From contig JAQWSU010000006.1 in the NCBI GenBank assembly GCA_029243025.1, positions 473,183 through 537,182 on the forward strand: 64,000 nt of DNA, written 5' to 3'. Below are positions 45,735 through 55,356 of the stretch, piece after piece (the first letter of the stretch is position 1; every line of letters starts with the position of its first letter). The DNA is from Pirellulaceae bacterium (lineage in GTDB: Bacteria > Planctomycetota > Planctomycetia > Pirellulales > Pirellulaceae). Below the pieces are notes generated by a model. The model did no database searches and was not told where the DNA came from. It was given only the letters and a program-made list of their open reading frames with translations. The translations under genes were made by a program, and so were the position numbers.

Positions 45735-47435
45735 CTAGACGCGGTCGCTCTTGCTGACACGGATGACTTCATCAATGGACGTTGCTCCTGACAAAACTTT
45801 GCGCCATCCATCGTGACGCAATGTGATCATGCCATCCTCGACGGCCTGCTTACGCACATCCCATGAGCTGCGGCGTTCGTGGGCAAGTTCTCGCACGGCT
45901 TCGGAGGTGACCAGTAACTCATAAATACCGGCCCGACCGCGGTAGCCAACCTGCCGGCACTCCCGGCAGCCTACGGCACGCATGATCTTGCCGCCCTCGG
46001 ATTTCATTTGTTCCCAGGGAAAGTCGCTGGGAACCTCATCTCGATTCGGGATGTATGATTCGGTGCAGGCGGGACACAACATTCTGACCAGTCGCTGGGC
46101 CATGATCGCTTCGACCGTACTCGAGACCAGAAACGGCTCAACTCCCATATCCACCAAACGCGTGTAGGAACCTGCCGCATCATTTGTATGCAGCGTGCTG
46201 AATACAAGGTGACCCGTCAGAGAAGCCTGAATCGCATTCTCGGCCGTTTCCAGGTCGCGAATTTCACCAATCAAGACAACATCTGGATCGTGACGCAAAA
46301 TGGCTCGCAACGACTGAGCAAACGTCAGCCCGATTTGCGGATGTACCTGAATCTGGTTGATGCCCGCCAATTGATACTCGACCGGATCCTCCGTTGTAAT
46401 GATCTTGGTTGTCGGACTGCGGATCTCTTGGAGTGCACTGTAGAGCGTCGTCGTTTTTCCAGAACCCGTGGGACCGGTCACCAGGACGATTCCGTGGGGC
46501 ATTCGGATCAGCTCGCTGAACGTTTTGTAAATTTCAACGCTCATTCCGAGTTTCTGCAACTCGAAGGCCATCGCGCTCTTGTCCAGGATACGAAGCACGA
46601 TGCCTTCGCCGTGGATCATCGGAATCACCGAAACGCGGACGTCAATTTCTCGCCCGGATACCTTGAGCTTGATGCGGCCATCCTGTGGCAGACGTTTCTC
46701 GGCGATGTTGAGACGAGCCATAATCTTGAGCCGGCTGATAATCGCTGCCTGAAATCGATTGATCTCAGCTGGCACAGGTTGTGGATGGAGGAGCCCATCA
46801 ATGCGATAGCGAATGATCAAACCGGCCGCTTGCGACTCAATGTGCACGTCGCTGGAACGCGATTCGATCGCCTCAAGTAAAATTTCATTGACCAGCCGAA
46901 CCACCGATGCTTCCTGAGCCATCTCCGATAGCTCAGAACCGTCTGTCTCAATCTCATCGAGTAATTCGACTTGATCGTCGTCAACCGTTTGCTTGATCAG
47001 CCCGTCGATTGTCTCGCTACCGACGCCCAAGTGGGTCTTGATCAGCTTCGCAAGGTCTTGCCGAGCGGCGAGTACGGGTACGATGGGTAACCCCGTGGCC
47101 GCGCCCACTTCGTCAAGCGGGTAAAGATCGAACGGATCGCTCGTCGCAACAATTAAGCTGCCGTTTTCCCGACGGACGGGAAAGAGTGAATCGCGGTAGA
47201 TCAGCCGCTGCGGGAACTGAGTTAGCAGACTCAGATCAATCTCCTCTTCATTGATGTCAATGAAGTCGATGCCCACTTCCGATCCAAGCGCCCGTAACGC
47301 CTGCTCTTCCGTCACAAATCCCATTTCAACTGCCGTATCGACCACACTCGAACCATTGTTCTGCGCATCTCGAGACAAGTTCAGTTGTTGGTCACTCAAT
47401 AAACCACGTCTTAACAGGATTTCGCCAGCTTCCAT
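45735..47435 (-). CDS. gspE: Type II secretion ATPase GspE
   Basis: GspE hydrolyses ATP to assemble the pseudopilus. The 566-residue protein has the N-terminal GspE domain (residues 1-145). A second domain reaches the Walker A motif GPTGSGKTT near residue 320. The Asp box (ITTEDPVEY) follows, then Walker B ([16 protein letters not shown]), the His box ([14 protein letters not shown]) and the zinc tetracysteine (CPAC and CREC). All are intact. It is the first gene of the cluster. The PilB alternative is unlikely because the following genes are gspF-K. Confidence 0.95.
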   Translation of the reverse strand: MEAGEILLRRGLLSDQQLNLSRDAQNNGSSVVDTAVEMGFVTEEQALRALGSEVGIDFIDINEEEIDLSLLTQFPQRLIYRDSLFPVRRENGSLIVATSDPFDLYPLDEVGAATGLPIVPVLAARQDLAKLIKTHLGVGSETIDGLIKQTVDDDQVELLDEIETDGSELSEMAQEASVVRLVNEILLEAIESRSSDVHIESQAAGLIIRYRIDGLLHPQPVPAEINRFQAAIISRLKIMARLNIAEKRLPQDGRIKLKVSGREIDVRVSVIPMIHGEGIVLRILDKSAMAFELQKLGMSVEIYKTFSELIRMPHGIVLVTGPTGSGKTTTLYSALQEIRSPTTKIITTEDPVEYQLAGINQIQVHPQIGLTFAQSLRAILRHDPDVVLIGEIRDLETAENAIQASLTGHLVFSTLHTNDAAGSYTRLVDMGVEPFLVSSTVEAIMAQRLVRMLCPACTESYIPNRDEVPSDFPWEQMKSEGGKIMRAVGCRECRQVGYRGRAGIYELLVTSEAVRELAHERRSSWDVRKQAVEDGMITLRHDGWRKVLSGATSIDEVIRVSKSDRV

Positions 47436-47938
47436 CGAATCTTATTTCCGTCTCTCTGTTTTTTCCGAAGTCCACCGCCAAAAATCACTTACGTGAATCA
47501 TGACCGTGTTTCTACGTCCTTTTTTGCCCGCCCTACAAGCTGACAAGGTAGGAATGGTTCCTTGTATTTCGCGCACTGGAGTGCGTTTCCATTTTTGAAA
47601 GGTTCGCTTTGCTGTTCGCCCGCAAGGGCAAACGTTCCGTCTTCAAAACGTGGACCGTGCCAAAGTTCGAAAACTATCGAATCGGGCCGCAAAGCTGAGG
47701 GCGAGCGTCATCGTTGGTGGGGGCGCAGGTTTCTCTGGTTTTAAACCCTTGCAAAAAGGGTTTAGTTTCGTCCAACCTTGCGAAATTCACGAAATGGCGG
47801 AACGTTTTACTTTGTCTTTGTTTAATTCGTTAATTATTCTTGGCAACTTGCGTTGGCCAACTTAATTCCGCTGGGGTTGGCTGGCAAACGGGATACAATA
47901 AAGGCTTTGCCGCGTCCCCCACCCCCCACCTTAGTCGA
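47436..47938. other. 503-nt divergent intergenic region with a hairpin
   Basis: It separates the gspE-led cluster from the EF-hand gene, so both promoters should be here. A perfect 8-bp inverted repeat (47743-47750 with 47756-47763, loop of five) lies inside it, without a following T-run, so it is not a clear terminator. No gene is supported. Confidence 0.5.
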
Positions 47939-48973
47939 ATGAACCAGAAATCCCAACTCCGAAGATTAGGGCACCTTTCTTGGCGTTTCGCCTTCTTGAC
48001 GTGGCTGCTGTGCACGGGCCCAACGGCAGTCGCCCAGCGACCTCAGGCTGAAATCGCACTTGACCTGGCTCGACGGATGGATGCGAATCGCGATGGAATA
48101 CTGCAAGAATCGGAGATTCCCCCCCAGTCACGTCGGGGTGTGTTGCAACTAGCCCGGGATGCGGGTTTGCAGCCCGACGAGCCGATTCCGATCGACCGAC
48201 TACGAAAATACTTGAAGAAAGGTAAACTGCCAAAGTCGCCTCAGGGGAAATCGGACCCGGCCAACAAGGTGAAGCAGCTTCCTGAAGCGGATTCGGAAGC
48301 CGGTCGTTTTGGTAGGGGCGGAAATGCGGGAAAGACGCAAGGCTTTGGTGTCCAATCGAATCGTCGTGCGGAGAAATCTGCAGCCCGCCCAGCGTTAAAG
48401 GATCGACCAGCAACCAAAAATCCCGATCAGGCCGATTCTGAAAAAACCGAGTCGGACGAACGTGACGAGAGGGCAAAGAACAGAATTCGCAAATATGCCA
48501 GGATTCGTCTCAAGCGGTACGACAAGAATCAAAATGGAGTGTTAGAGCGAGACGAGTGGTCCAAGATGAGCGGCGATCCGAAAAAGCTGGACGCGAACGG
48601 CGATGGTATTCTGACCACCGAAGAAGTCGTGGTGGATTTGACGAATTACGGGAAGAAAACGCCGTCGCGCTCCAAGAAACCGAAGGTCTCTAAAACGCCA
48701 AAGAGTAGCCGGTTCGTAAAGCGAAAAACAGAGGGTCGCGAAACCTATCGTTTCAAGACACCGTCCGAGCGGATTAGCGGTTCGATGCCGCGTCGCTTGC
48801 AGGATTGGTTTTTGCGGGCGGACGAAGATGGTGATGGCCAGGTTGCCATGGAAGAATTCGCATCGTTTTGGTCGGCCTCCAAGGCAGCAGAATTTATCGA
48901 GCTCGATCTCAACAACGACGGAGTCATAACGCCGTCGGAATACGTGGCCGCAAAAGAGACGAATTCCAAGTAG
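47939..48973 (+). CDS. Exported EF-hand calcium-binding protein
   Basis: The 344-residue product has a signal peptide (WRFAFLTWLLCTGPTAVAQ). At least five EF-hand loops are visible: DANRDGILQESE, DKNQNGVLERDE, DANGDGILTTEE, DEDGDGQVAMEE and DLNNDGVITPSE, most with near-perfect calcium ligands at loop positions 1, 3, 5 and 12. Two Lys/Arg-rich linkers separate them. Planctomycetes have many such proteins; their partners are mostly unknown. The ATG at 47939 is chosen because the signal peptide follows directly. Confidence 0.85.
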   Translation: MNQKSQLRRLGHLSWRFAFLTWLLCTGPTAVAQRPQAEIALDLARRMDANRDGILQESEIPPQSRRGVLQLARDAGLQPDEPIPIDRLRKYLKKGKLPKSPQGKSDPANKVKQLPEADSEAGRFGRGGNAGKTQGFGVQSNRRAEKSAARPALKDRPATKNPDQADSEKTESDERDERAKNRIRKYARIRLKRYDKNQNGVLERDEWSKMSGDPKKLDANGDGILTTEEVVVDLTNYGKKTPSRSKKPKVSKTPKSSRFVKRKTEGRETYRFKTPSERISGSMPRRLQDWFLRADEDGDGQVAMEEFASFWSASKAAEFIELDLNNDGVITPSEYVAAKETNSK

Positions 48974-48974
48974 T

Positions 48975-49880
48975 TCAGTGACGCCGATCGGTTCTCGCCT
49001 GAGTGACAAAGTCGCAATCGACTTCCGTCACCCAATCCTGGCACAACGATTGGAAGAGTCGTCCGGGCATCGCTTGGCGAAACCCGTGACCATCAACTTG
49101 ATTTACAGGCAACAGACAGTAAGGCGTGCTGGTCAGTAAGACCTCATCCGCTTGCTGAAAGTCGCTGAGCGGAATGTTCCGATAATGAAAGGGTATTCCT
49201 CGTCGTTTTGCCAGGGTTTCCAGGAACTCCAGGCTGACGCCGGGAAGGATTCGTGACTTGGGTGGTGATACGAACCCTTCGTGAGGGAGATGCAGAACGA
49301 TGTTGGCGATGGGTGTTTCGGAGACACATTCGTTTTCATCCAGCAGCAGCGCATCAGCCGACGCGTCCATGTTTCGAGCCTGGCGACCCGCTAGGAAATA
49401 ATGCATCCGGCTGCGACATTTGATCTCATTCGACCAGCTCTTGGGCGAAATCTGTTGGATATCTACCACAACGAGTCGTTGTCCCTGCTCGTACTTAGGC
49501 GCCCAGAATTGAAACGGCAGTTCATAGGTGTGAACCGCGATGGTGGGAATTGGGACGGAGTCCGGAGCGTAAGTAGGGTAAACTCCCGGTGTGACGAACA
49601 CCGTGATCCCAAGGTCACTGTTGCTATGAAGTTCGGTGTGGTTCTGTTCTGCCACGTGTCCGATTACCTCTTCCAACTGGTCTCGCGAGACTTGGTCAGT
49701 GAGGCCGACGGCTTCGATACCGATTGCCATTCGGTCGAGGTGACGATTGACCTGAAAAGGTCGCCCGGCGAAGGTTCGCAATTGTTCGGCGATGGTGACG
49801 CCCAGTATGAATCCGCTATCGAAAGGAGTCAGCTTCAATTCGCTCGGATTGATATACGCACCATTGAGATAAGCGATCAT
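48975..49880 (-). CDS. Class IV aminotransferase (IlvE/PabC/D-amino acid transaminase family)
   Basis: The 301-residue PLP enzyme starts MIAYLNGAYI and has FDSGFILGVTIAEQLRTFAGRPF, then SNEIKCRSRMHYFLAGRQA with the PLP-linking Lys. CVSETPIANIVL (Glu that binds the pyridine nitrogen), ILPGVSLEFLETLA and LTSTPYCLLPVNQVDG follow. All belong to the fold-type IV aminotransferase/lyase family. It could be a branched-chain or D-amino-acid transaminase or an aminodeoxychorismate lyase; nothing decides. The ATG at 49880 begins the conserved part. It follows the alpha/beta hydrolase after 74 nt. Confidence 0.88.
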   Translation of the reverse strand: MIAYLNGAYINPSELKLTPFDSGFILGVTIAEQLRTFAGRPFQVNRHLDRMAIGIEAVGLTDQVSRDQLEEVIGHVAEQNHTELHSNSDLGITVFVTPGVYPTYAPDSVPIPTIAVHTYELPFQFWAPKYEQGQRLVVVDIQQISPKSWSNEIKCRSRMHYFLAGRQARNMDASADALLLDENECVSETPIANIVLHLPHEGFVSPPKSRILPGVSLEFLETLAKRRGIPFHYRNIPLSDFQQADEVLLTSTPYCLLPVNQVDGHGFRQAMPGRLFQSLCQDWVTEVDCDFVTQARTDRRH

Positions 49881-49954
49881 GCTGTTGAGGATAACCTGTT
49901 CGGCCAGATCACAACACAGGGCCAAAGAAATTGATGACTGCGCATCCCAGCAGA

Positions 49955-50923
49955 TCAGTCCACCGCATTCCAAAGTGCAAAGTGCCGAACCTGGTTCATC
50001 AATGCTCCGGAATCGATGTGTCGATCGAATCGATGAGTCCAGCCGACCCAATCGGTGATGTCGTGTTGAGTCACGCGGTGGGCGCCCGAACCGAGGCTTT
50101 GACGGCCAATGCCAACGTACCCGAGTGCTTTCGGTTTGGAATGCTTGGAAGTGATATAAAAATGTTTAAGAGCCGGATCTCGCCGATTAATTGTCGAGTA
50201 AATATGGTCAACGTTTGCAGTTGCGAGTCCGAGCTTACCTCCGGAGCGGAGCCAACTATGATGAAAAGCACCCGCCAGCAGGATGGCGCGGGGGCGTATG
50301 GCCGGCAGTTGTTCGGTGTCTAACGAGTTGCCGCAGAATTGACCGCCGGCCAGGATGTGGAGTGAACCAGCGACGATTCGTGCACCAAAGCTGTAGCCGA
50401 TCAGGCTAACGGTTGAATTGTCGGGTAACTGAGAAATAAGGCTGGCCAGTTGAAATGATTCACGATCCGCGCGGGCTGCTTTGATACGCGCGTCGCGAAT
50501 TCGTCCCCGTACTTGGCTGCTGTCCCATGACCAAATCACGAATCGCATCCCCTCGGAATTGCCGCCCAGCAATCGATACAGCTTCAACCCTCGTCGTCGG
50601 GCTTCTGCATTTGAAATCCGATTGCCGTGTACGTAAACGCAGGTGATTTGATCTGGATTGGCTGTTCCATAGAAGTAGTCAGGCGTGGTTAATATCCAGC
50701 TTGCCTGTTGTCGACGATAGAACGCCGGTTCGGCTGCCGCTCCACACAAATTCTGAGGGCAGGGTAGATCACGGGAATTTACCAGCCAAATGTCACATTC
50801 GGTGGCAAGTTGATGGTTGACCTGACCTCGCAGAATCTCTTCAGCCGAGTCCGCAGAAGCCAGCCGGCAGGCTGCGACGGTTAGCACGAGCCAAGTGATA
50901 GGAGGGGAGATGAATTTGTTCAC
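49955..50923 (-). CDS. Exported alpha/beta hydrolase
   Basis: The 322-residue product starts at a GTG with a signal peptide (PPITWLVLTVAACRLASA). It has VHGN at about residues 98-101 (oxyanion region) and the nucleophile elbow GYSFG at 176-180 (Ser178). A likely acid is in NRRDPALKH, and His residues lie near the C-terminus (GAHRVTQHD). This supports a lipase- or esterase-type hydrolase; the substrate is unknown. Several Cys residues could form disulfides after export. It is cotranscribed with the aminotransferase downstream. Confidence 0.8.
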   Translation of the reverse strand: MNKFISPPITWLVLTVAACRLASADSAEEILRGQVNHQLATECDIWLVNSRDLPCPQNLCGAAAEPAFYRRQQASWILTTPDYFYGTANPDQITCVYVHGNRISNAEARRRGLKLYRLLGGNSEGMRFVIWSWDSSQVRGRIRDARIKAARADRESFQLASLISQLPDNSTVSLIGYSFGARIVAGSLHILAGGQFCGNSLDTEQLPAIRPRAILLAGAFHHSWLRSGGKLGLATANVDHIYSTINRRDPALKHFYITSKHSKPKALGYVGIGRQSLGSGAHRVTQHDITDWVGWTHRFDRHIDSGALMNQVRHFALWNAVD

Positions 50924-51204
50924 GGTAGCAGTTGACGAAAGTCTCTTGTCATTGGGCGAATCGAGAGATCGCCTCCTGCGTTACCGATGCCTTCCTAGCA
51001 GGTCCGTGAACATGTGTCCTCGCCGAACCAGATGATATCATCGGCATGGCGTTGCTTTTTCATGAGGCGTTTGTGCAACGAAATGTCAACCCGCTTGTTG
51101 AAAAAAAACTACGGTTTCATTTGCACCTCGTAAGTCTTGGGGTAGAGTTTCGTGGCTGAATGGTTTGTCGCGATTGATTGCTTGCCTTGCGGAGGACGAT
51201 TGTC

Positions 51205-51609
51205 ATGAAGAGGCTCGTGTTACTTATGATTTTGCTGGTCACTGCGGGAAGCGTGATCGGATGCCAGTCACGTGGCTTTGGTAGGCGTGGCGCAAAATGC
51301 GGAGCACAACCGTCTGCTCCCTCTTACATTCCGGGTTTTAATTCCCAACAACAGGCGCCGGGTTGCCAAGGGTGCAACGCGGGCGCTCAGTCTGGCGCGG
51401 TTATGGTGCCTGGTAGTGCTGTGATCACAGAAGGTGCCCAAACGGGTGTAATTGGTGCAGAACAGTTCGCAACGGGTCCGATCACTGATGATGTCGGAAA
51501 CGTGGTTGTCGACCGCCAAGTCGTACCGGGGACGGTGACAATGTCCAACAGTGGTACCACGTTTACGACGGTACCCGGTCCAGAATCAGCGCCGTTGCCT
51601 CGTAGCTGA
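51205..51609 (+). CDS. Small exported lipoprotein
   Basis: The 134-residue product has a lipoprotein signal (MKRLVLLMILLVTAGSVIGC) with the lipobox SVIGC. After it come a Cys/Gly/Gln-rich segment (GAQPSAPSYIPGFNSQQQAPGCQGC) and a Val/Thr/Gly-rich tail. The ATG at 51205 is fixed by GGAGG nine bases upstream; nine codons further up the frame stays open without support. A strong terminator follows at 51637. The family is not recognised. Confidence 0.8.
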   Translation: MKRLVLLMILLVTAGSVIGCQSRGFGRRGAKCGAQPSAPSYIPGFNSQQQAPGCQGCNAGAQSGAVMVPGSAVITEGAQTGVIGAEQFATGPITDDVGNVVVDRQVVPGTVTMSNSGTTFTTVPGPESAPLPRS

Positions 51610-51636
51610 TACAGCGACTGTTCCGGTAATATGGTG

Positions 51637-51695
51637 GCTCTCCACCGTTCTCGCGCGACGTCCTGACGCGCAGATCGGTGGAGAGCTTTTTTTTT
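51637..51695 (+). terminator. Rho-independent terminator after the small lipoprotein
   Basis: An 11-bp perfect stem (51637-51647 with 51676-51686) with a GC-rich inner loop is followed directly by nine Ts. Confidence 0.9.
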
Positions 51696-51798
51696 GCCAT
51701 CTCATTTGCCGCGCTCGCCGTCTAACGTAGGCTTTTAGACCAGAAAACTTCTAGGACGAGGTCTCGTGGCGATCGTTCCGCATCCAGCATAGGGTTTC

Positions 51799-53214
51799 AT
51801 GCGAGGTCAGTTAGGCAGGCAAGTATCCGTATATTTCATCTTGGCCTTCGTGATGATGCTAGGTGTGTCAGGCGGTTGGCAGTCGCTGGATGCATTTGAG
51901 CAGCAAGAAGCCGTCAAGCGTGCTGCGCGACGCTATCGCATGCAAGTGTTTGCGACTTTCCGTGCGGATCGACTCGAATATGATCGTCGCGTACGTATCG
52001 GTAATCGGATCTTGCAACAGTGGGAGTTGTGGGGGGAACCGAAGGATCAAGCCGACCTGCTGGTTGATTGGTTTACCCAAGCATCTCAGGCAACAAAGTC
52101 TGGCGCAGGCACCCCCTTGCCTCGCTATCCGCTGGCGACCGTCGAGGATCGCAGCCCTTCGGTGGAGGCTGATGCTGTGAAAACGCCCGCCAACGAGCCC
52201 GCGAAAAGACCGGTTGAAGAGCCCGCCAACGAGCCCGCGAAAAGACCGGTTGAAGAGCCCGCCAACGAGCCCGCGAAAAGACCGGTTGAAGAGCCCGCCA
52301 ACAAGCCCGCGAAAAGACCGGTTGAAGAGCACAACATACGACGTGTTCCCAGAACGACTCAATCTCCCCGGCGGAGAAGTCGGAAGCTGGAGGATTTTTC
52401 GACTCCAGCAAATTCCTTGCCTCCCGCAAAAGTCGATACAGCATGGACCATTGAACGGCAGCCGCAGTGGGTCGAGGATCCTCAACAAACGCCCGTATTG
52501 TCTGCAGTGGAAGCCACCACTCCTGACGACGGGAGCCGTCTTACCGAAAAACCAAATCAACCTTTGCCGCAGACGAGTCTGACGGATGCCACGGGCGATC
52601 TCTTGAAGCGGCGCGAGGATCCGTTGCAGGAATCATCGACGGTGGGCCGGCTGTCGAAGCAAACGGCAGGAAAATTTTCCATTCCGGGACCATCACCTCT
52701 GCCTCAACACCGAGCGGACTCACCCGTTGATGTACCGGAATCGCTGTTTGACGCGTTATCTGCTGCACCAACCGATCCTTTTTCCTACGCTGATCACCGC
52801 CCTACTCCGTCAACGAAAATTGTCGTGGCATCCTCAGTGAACGAAAGTCCAGTGGATCTCTCTGTGCTTGCTGCAAGAATTCGGGCGTCGAATCTGCGTT
52901 TGTCTGAAATCGAAAGTGAACTGGCAATAAGCGGACTTTGGGACGTAGAACGTTTACGACCGTTGGTCGATCAGTTCGAAAGCATGCTCGTCGCCCGTCG
53001 ACTGTCACAACTTTATTACCAGGCGCTCGATGAGATCGATCGCCAACGTGTGGCCCCATTTGCTTCCATTGACGCCACCATGGTCATGTTAACACAGCGA
53101 CTCTTCGAAGCCCGTGCCGTCGCCACGGAGGACCCCGTCTTTTTTCCCGCGGATTCTCGGGAGTTTTTGGAACTCCAGAAACTGACGCGAACCGTAGAAT
53201 CCTGGAAGAACTAG
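51799..53214 (+). CDS. Exported or anchored protein with Pro/Glu repeats
   Basis: The 471-residue product has a hydrophobic N-terminal segment (VSVYFILAFVMMLGVSGGW), a signal or anchor. A helical domain rich in Arg follows (ALKRAARRYRMQVFATFRADRLEYDRR-like, about 35-85), then four 12-residue PANEPAKRPVEE repeats. A long disordered Pro/Ser/Thr region leads to a C-terminal helical domain (LAARIRASNLRLSEIESELAISGLW). The overall look is of an envelope scaffolding protein. Function is unknown. The next gene starts 28 nt downstream. Confidence 0.72.
   Translation: MRGQLGRQVSVYFILAFVMMLGVSGGWQSLDAFEQQEAVKRAARRYRMQVFATFRADRLEYDRRVRIGNRILQQWELWGEPKDQADLLVDWFTQASQATKSGAGTPLPRYPLATVEDRSPSVEADAVKTPANEPAKRPVEEPANEPAKRPVEEPANEPAKRPVEEPANKPAKRPVEEHNIRRVPRTTQSPRRRSRKLEDFSTPANSLPPAKVDTAWTIERQPQWVEDPQQTPVLSAVEATTPDDGSRLTEKPNQPLPQTSLTDATGDLLKRREDPLQESSTVGRLSKQTAGKFSIPGPSPLPQHRADSPVDVPESLFDALSAAPTDPFSYADHRPTPSTKIVVASSVNESPVDLSVLAARIRASNLRLSEIESELAISGLWDVERLRPLVDQFESMLVARRLSQLYYQALDEIDRQRVAPFASIDATMVMLTQRLFEARAVATEDPVFFPADSREFLELQKLTRTVESWKN
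52185..52328. repeat. Four 36-bp tandem repeats in the Pro/Glu-rich protein
   Basis: Four almost identical 36-bp units encode PANEPAKRPVEE; the fourth has Lys for Glu (NKPAKRP). The opposite strand is also open but gives only an artefactual ORF. Confidence 0.92.
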
Positions 53215-53242
53215 CTTCAGGAAGAGAGGCACTAGAATACCG

Positions 53243-53866
53243 ATGAATTCGAAATCACGACGAATCGAAGAACAATTTGCAAAAATCTCTGACGACGATA
53301 GCGGTGTGATATCATCAGACAGCGGTGACAGTCGAGATGAATGCTCGGAAGCAGCGCAATACGTCAACCAACTCATCGCTCGGATGAACGGTGGCGATCA
53401 AAATCAAGGTGAAGCCTCGCTGCTCAGCCCTGATCCGATTCATGATCCGCTTGATGACCCACAGCCAGAACTCGAATCGTTCTGCGAGGCCGATCGATCT
53501 GTTGCAGTGAGCGAAGAGTCAATCGTCTCCACGCAGGTGCGAAAACCGCAAAGACCGATCGTAATGGAGGCAGATCTAGAACGATTGCGTGAGGCTGCTA
53601 ACATCTCTGCTACCGGTCATCTGAACTCCTTTGAGACCAAACAGCTATATTCATCGATCTATTTATATCTGATCCTCGCTGCCAGCCTGTTTCTGTTATC
53701 GATTGCGTTGATTGTGATGTCCCATTCAATCCATTCAATCGCCTACTGTGTCTCAGTCGCAGCCACGCTGGGCGGCCTCTTCTGTGCCTTCAAATATTTC
53801 CGCCTCACCAACCGATTGAGCCGACTACGAAAGCAGCGGGGCGGCGATCTGTTTGGCCTCCGTTAA
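53243..53866 (+). CDS. Membrane protein with two C-terminal membrane helices
   Basis: The 207-residue product has a long acidic, disordered N-terminus (about 1-120). Two membrane helices follow (LYLILAASLFLLSIALIVMS and IAYCVSVAATLGGLFCAFKYF) with a short loop, and a basic C-terminal tail. By the positive-inside rule both ends should be cytoplasmic. It begins 28 nt after the previous gene and may be in its operon. The family is not recognised. Confidence 0.72.
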   Translation: MNSKSRRIEEQFAKISDDDSGVISSDSGDSRDECSEAAQYVNQLIARMNGGDQNQGEASLLSPDPIHDPLDDPQPELESFCEADRSVAVSEESIVSTQVRKPQRPIVMEADLERLREAANISATGHLNSFETKQLYSSIYLYLILAASLFLLSIALIVMSHSIHSIAYCVSVAATLGGLFCAFKYFRLTNRLSRLRKQRGGDLFGLR

Positions 53867-54250
53867 ACTTGCCGGATTCTCCAATCCGCCGGTTGGGGTC
53901 GGTGAGGACCATGCGCTGAACAGGACTCGCACCCACGATCCGTCCCAAAAGCGGGGGTTTGATTGGGTGTTTTTGGTAAGGATCGCGGGTCGAAAACGAT
54001 GGTGATCCCGCGGTTTCCGCCTAAATCGTTCCGAGTAGCCACTTCGTTCGGATTCTTATTGTGACGACTCTAGTGCTTGGATCGGTCAAGGCTGGTTCGT
54101 AATCGAATAACGACAGTAGCGGTTGTTGCGATTGCATTCCTGGATCGTTCGATCTGTATTGGAAAACTCAATCATGCTTGTTGCCTGTTTGGTTCCGATA
54201 ATAGCAACTATGTGACGAATGCATGCAGCGGTTTCGAGAGGTTATCAAAG
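53867..54250. other. 384-nt intergenic region
   Basis: It lies between two plus-strand genes. An open frame in the last part continues into the next gene, but only the ATG at 54251 has a ribosome binding site (AGGT). I see no RNA gene or clear terminator. Confidence 0.4.
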
Positions 54251-55273
54251 ATGTTAGATCCGAATGACTCAAAACGGGATGAGCCAAAACCCCGTGAGCA
54301 AGGTCTAATTCAGTCCGAACAGCTGCTCGTGCAGAGCAAGCGAGGTTCAAAGTTGGTCTGGGACTGTAATCACCCACAAAGGCGTCGATTCCTAACGGCA
54401 CAAAAGATTGGCCTCGGCATACTTGTCATCTTCTTGGCCGGTAAAGTGCCCGTTCAATCCCAGGTTGTGGACCATCACGCGAGTCGATTCGTCCGAGCTG
54501 ACCACTTTCCTGATCGGTCTTGTGAGCCCTCGTTCCACTCCGGCGATTGTTCCGATTATGACTATTCGTTGGGGCTCTGGCAGAACTATTGTGATGAAAG
54601 AAAAGTACGCGTCCCAGGGGGTAAACGTCATCACGGGCTGTTGAACCACTTGGGTCGTCAGAGTCGTTGTCAACCCGGTTGCGATTGTGGGGCGGCAGGT
54701 TGCACCGCTCGCGATCGACCTGCTTCACCGCGGGTGACTACACCACCGCGGGTGACTACACCACCGCGGCTTCCGAAGGCGCTGGTGACTCCCCGGCCAC
54801 AAACGGTGTTGGAGCAGCAACGCGATCAAACGAAAGAAAAAAACAAGCCGATTGTGATCGTACCCCCCAAGGCTCCGCCCGCTGCGGATTCCATCGACCC
54901 CGCGCAGCGCTTACCGTCTGACTTGAAGGCCACGCCTGATTTAAAGGACACTGCGCCTGTCAAACCTGTTGAGCGGAAAATTCCACCGGAGCCCGGTACG
55001 ATTCCCAATTTGCCGCCGGTGAAGGAGTTGCCGAAAAACGATGTCCCGCTGTTCCCAACATCGGCGCGAGTGCAGCGGAAGTCAGTGTCGGAACCGTTGA
55101 CGAGGGCGTCTGCCAACTTGCCCACCCTCTATGTATGGCAAAGGATTGCTCAAGAGCCGCCCGTTCCAACGACGATCAGAGGAGTCTCCTTCGAGAGCAT
55201 CAAGGATGCGGGGACCACGCGGCTGATCCAAGAACTACGTCAGAAAAACGATCGCCAATGGAGCTCTCGATAG
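54251..55273 (+). CDS. Single-span protein with Pro-rich periplasmic part
   Basis: The 340-residue product has a charged cytoplasmic N-terminus and one hydrophobic segment (IGLGILVIFLAGKVPVQS, about 55-72). A Cys/His-rich segment follows (CEPSFHSGDCSDYDYSLGLWQNYC and CQPGCDCGAAGC, about 95-160), then a Pro/Thr/Lys-rich stretch with two 18-bp repeats coding RVTTPP. It could be an anchored extracytoplasmic scaffold. The ATG at 54251 is favoured because the upstream frame is not conserved-looking. The family is unknown. Confidence 0.65.
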   Translation: MLDPNDSKRDEPKPREQGLIQSEQLLVQSKRGSKLVWDCNHPQRRRFLTAQKIGLGILVIFLAGKVPVQSQVVDHHASRFVRADHFPDRSCEPSFHSGDCSDYDYSLGLWQNYCDERKVRVPGGKRHHGLLNHLGRQSRCQPGCDCGAAGCTARDRPASPRVTTPPRVTTPPRLPKALVTPRPQTVLEQQRDQTKEKNKPIVIVPPKAPPAADSIDPAQRLPSDLKATPDLKDTAPVKPVERKIPPEPGTIPNLPPVKELPKNDVPLFPTSARVQRKSVSEPLTRASANLPTLYVWQRIAQEPPVPTTIRGVSFESIKDAGTTRLIQELRQKNDRQWSSR

Positions 55274-55356
55274 CTTGTCGGAGAAAAGTCACTCGACGAC
55301 ATGTCGGTCGGCTGAGCTGTCGAGTTTTTCCCTTGCAGGGCCTGTCCAATCCGCCG

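Noticed and set aside
52185..52328. Possible CRISPR array
   Set aside because: The units are directly adjacent with no spacers and lie in frame in a coding gene; the same holds for 19245-19436. No cas gene is present.
51868..52560. A minus-strand ORF with repeated S-F-R-G-L-V-G-G-L
   Set aside because: It is the antisense reading of the 36-bp repeats in the plus-strand gene.
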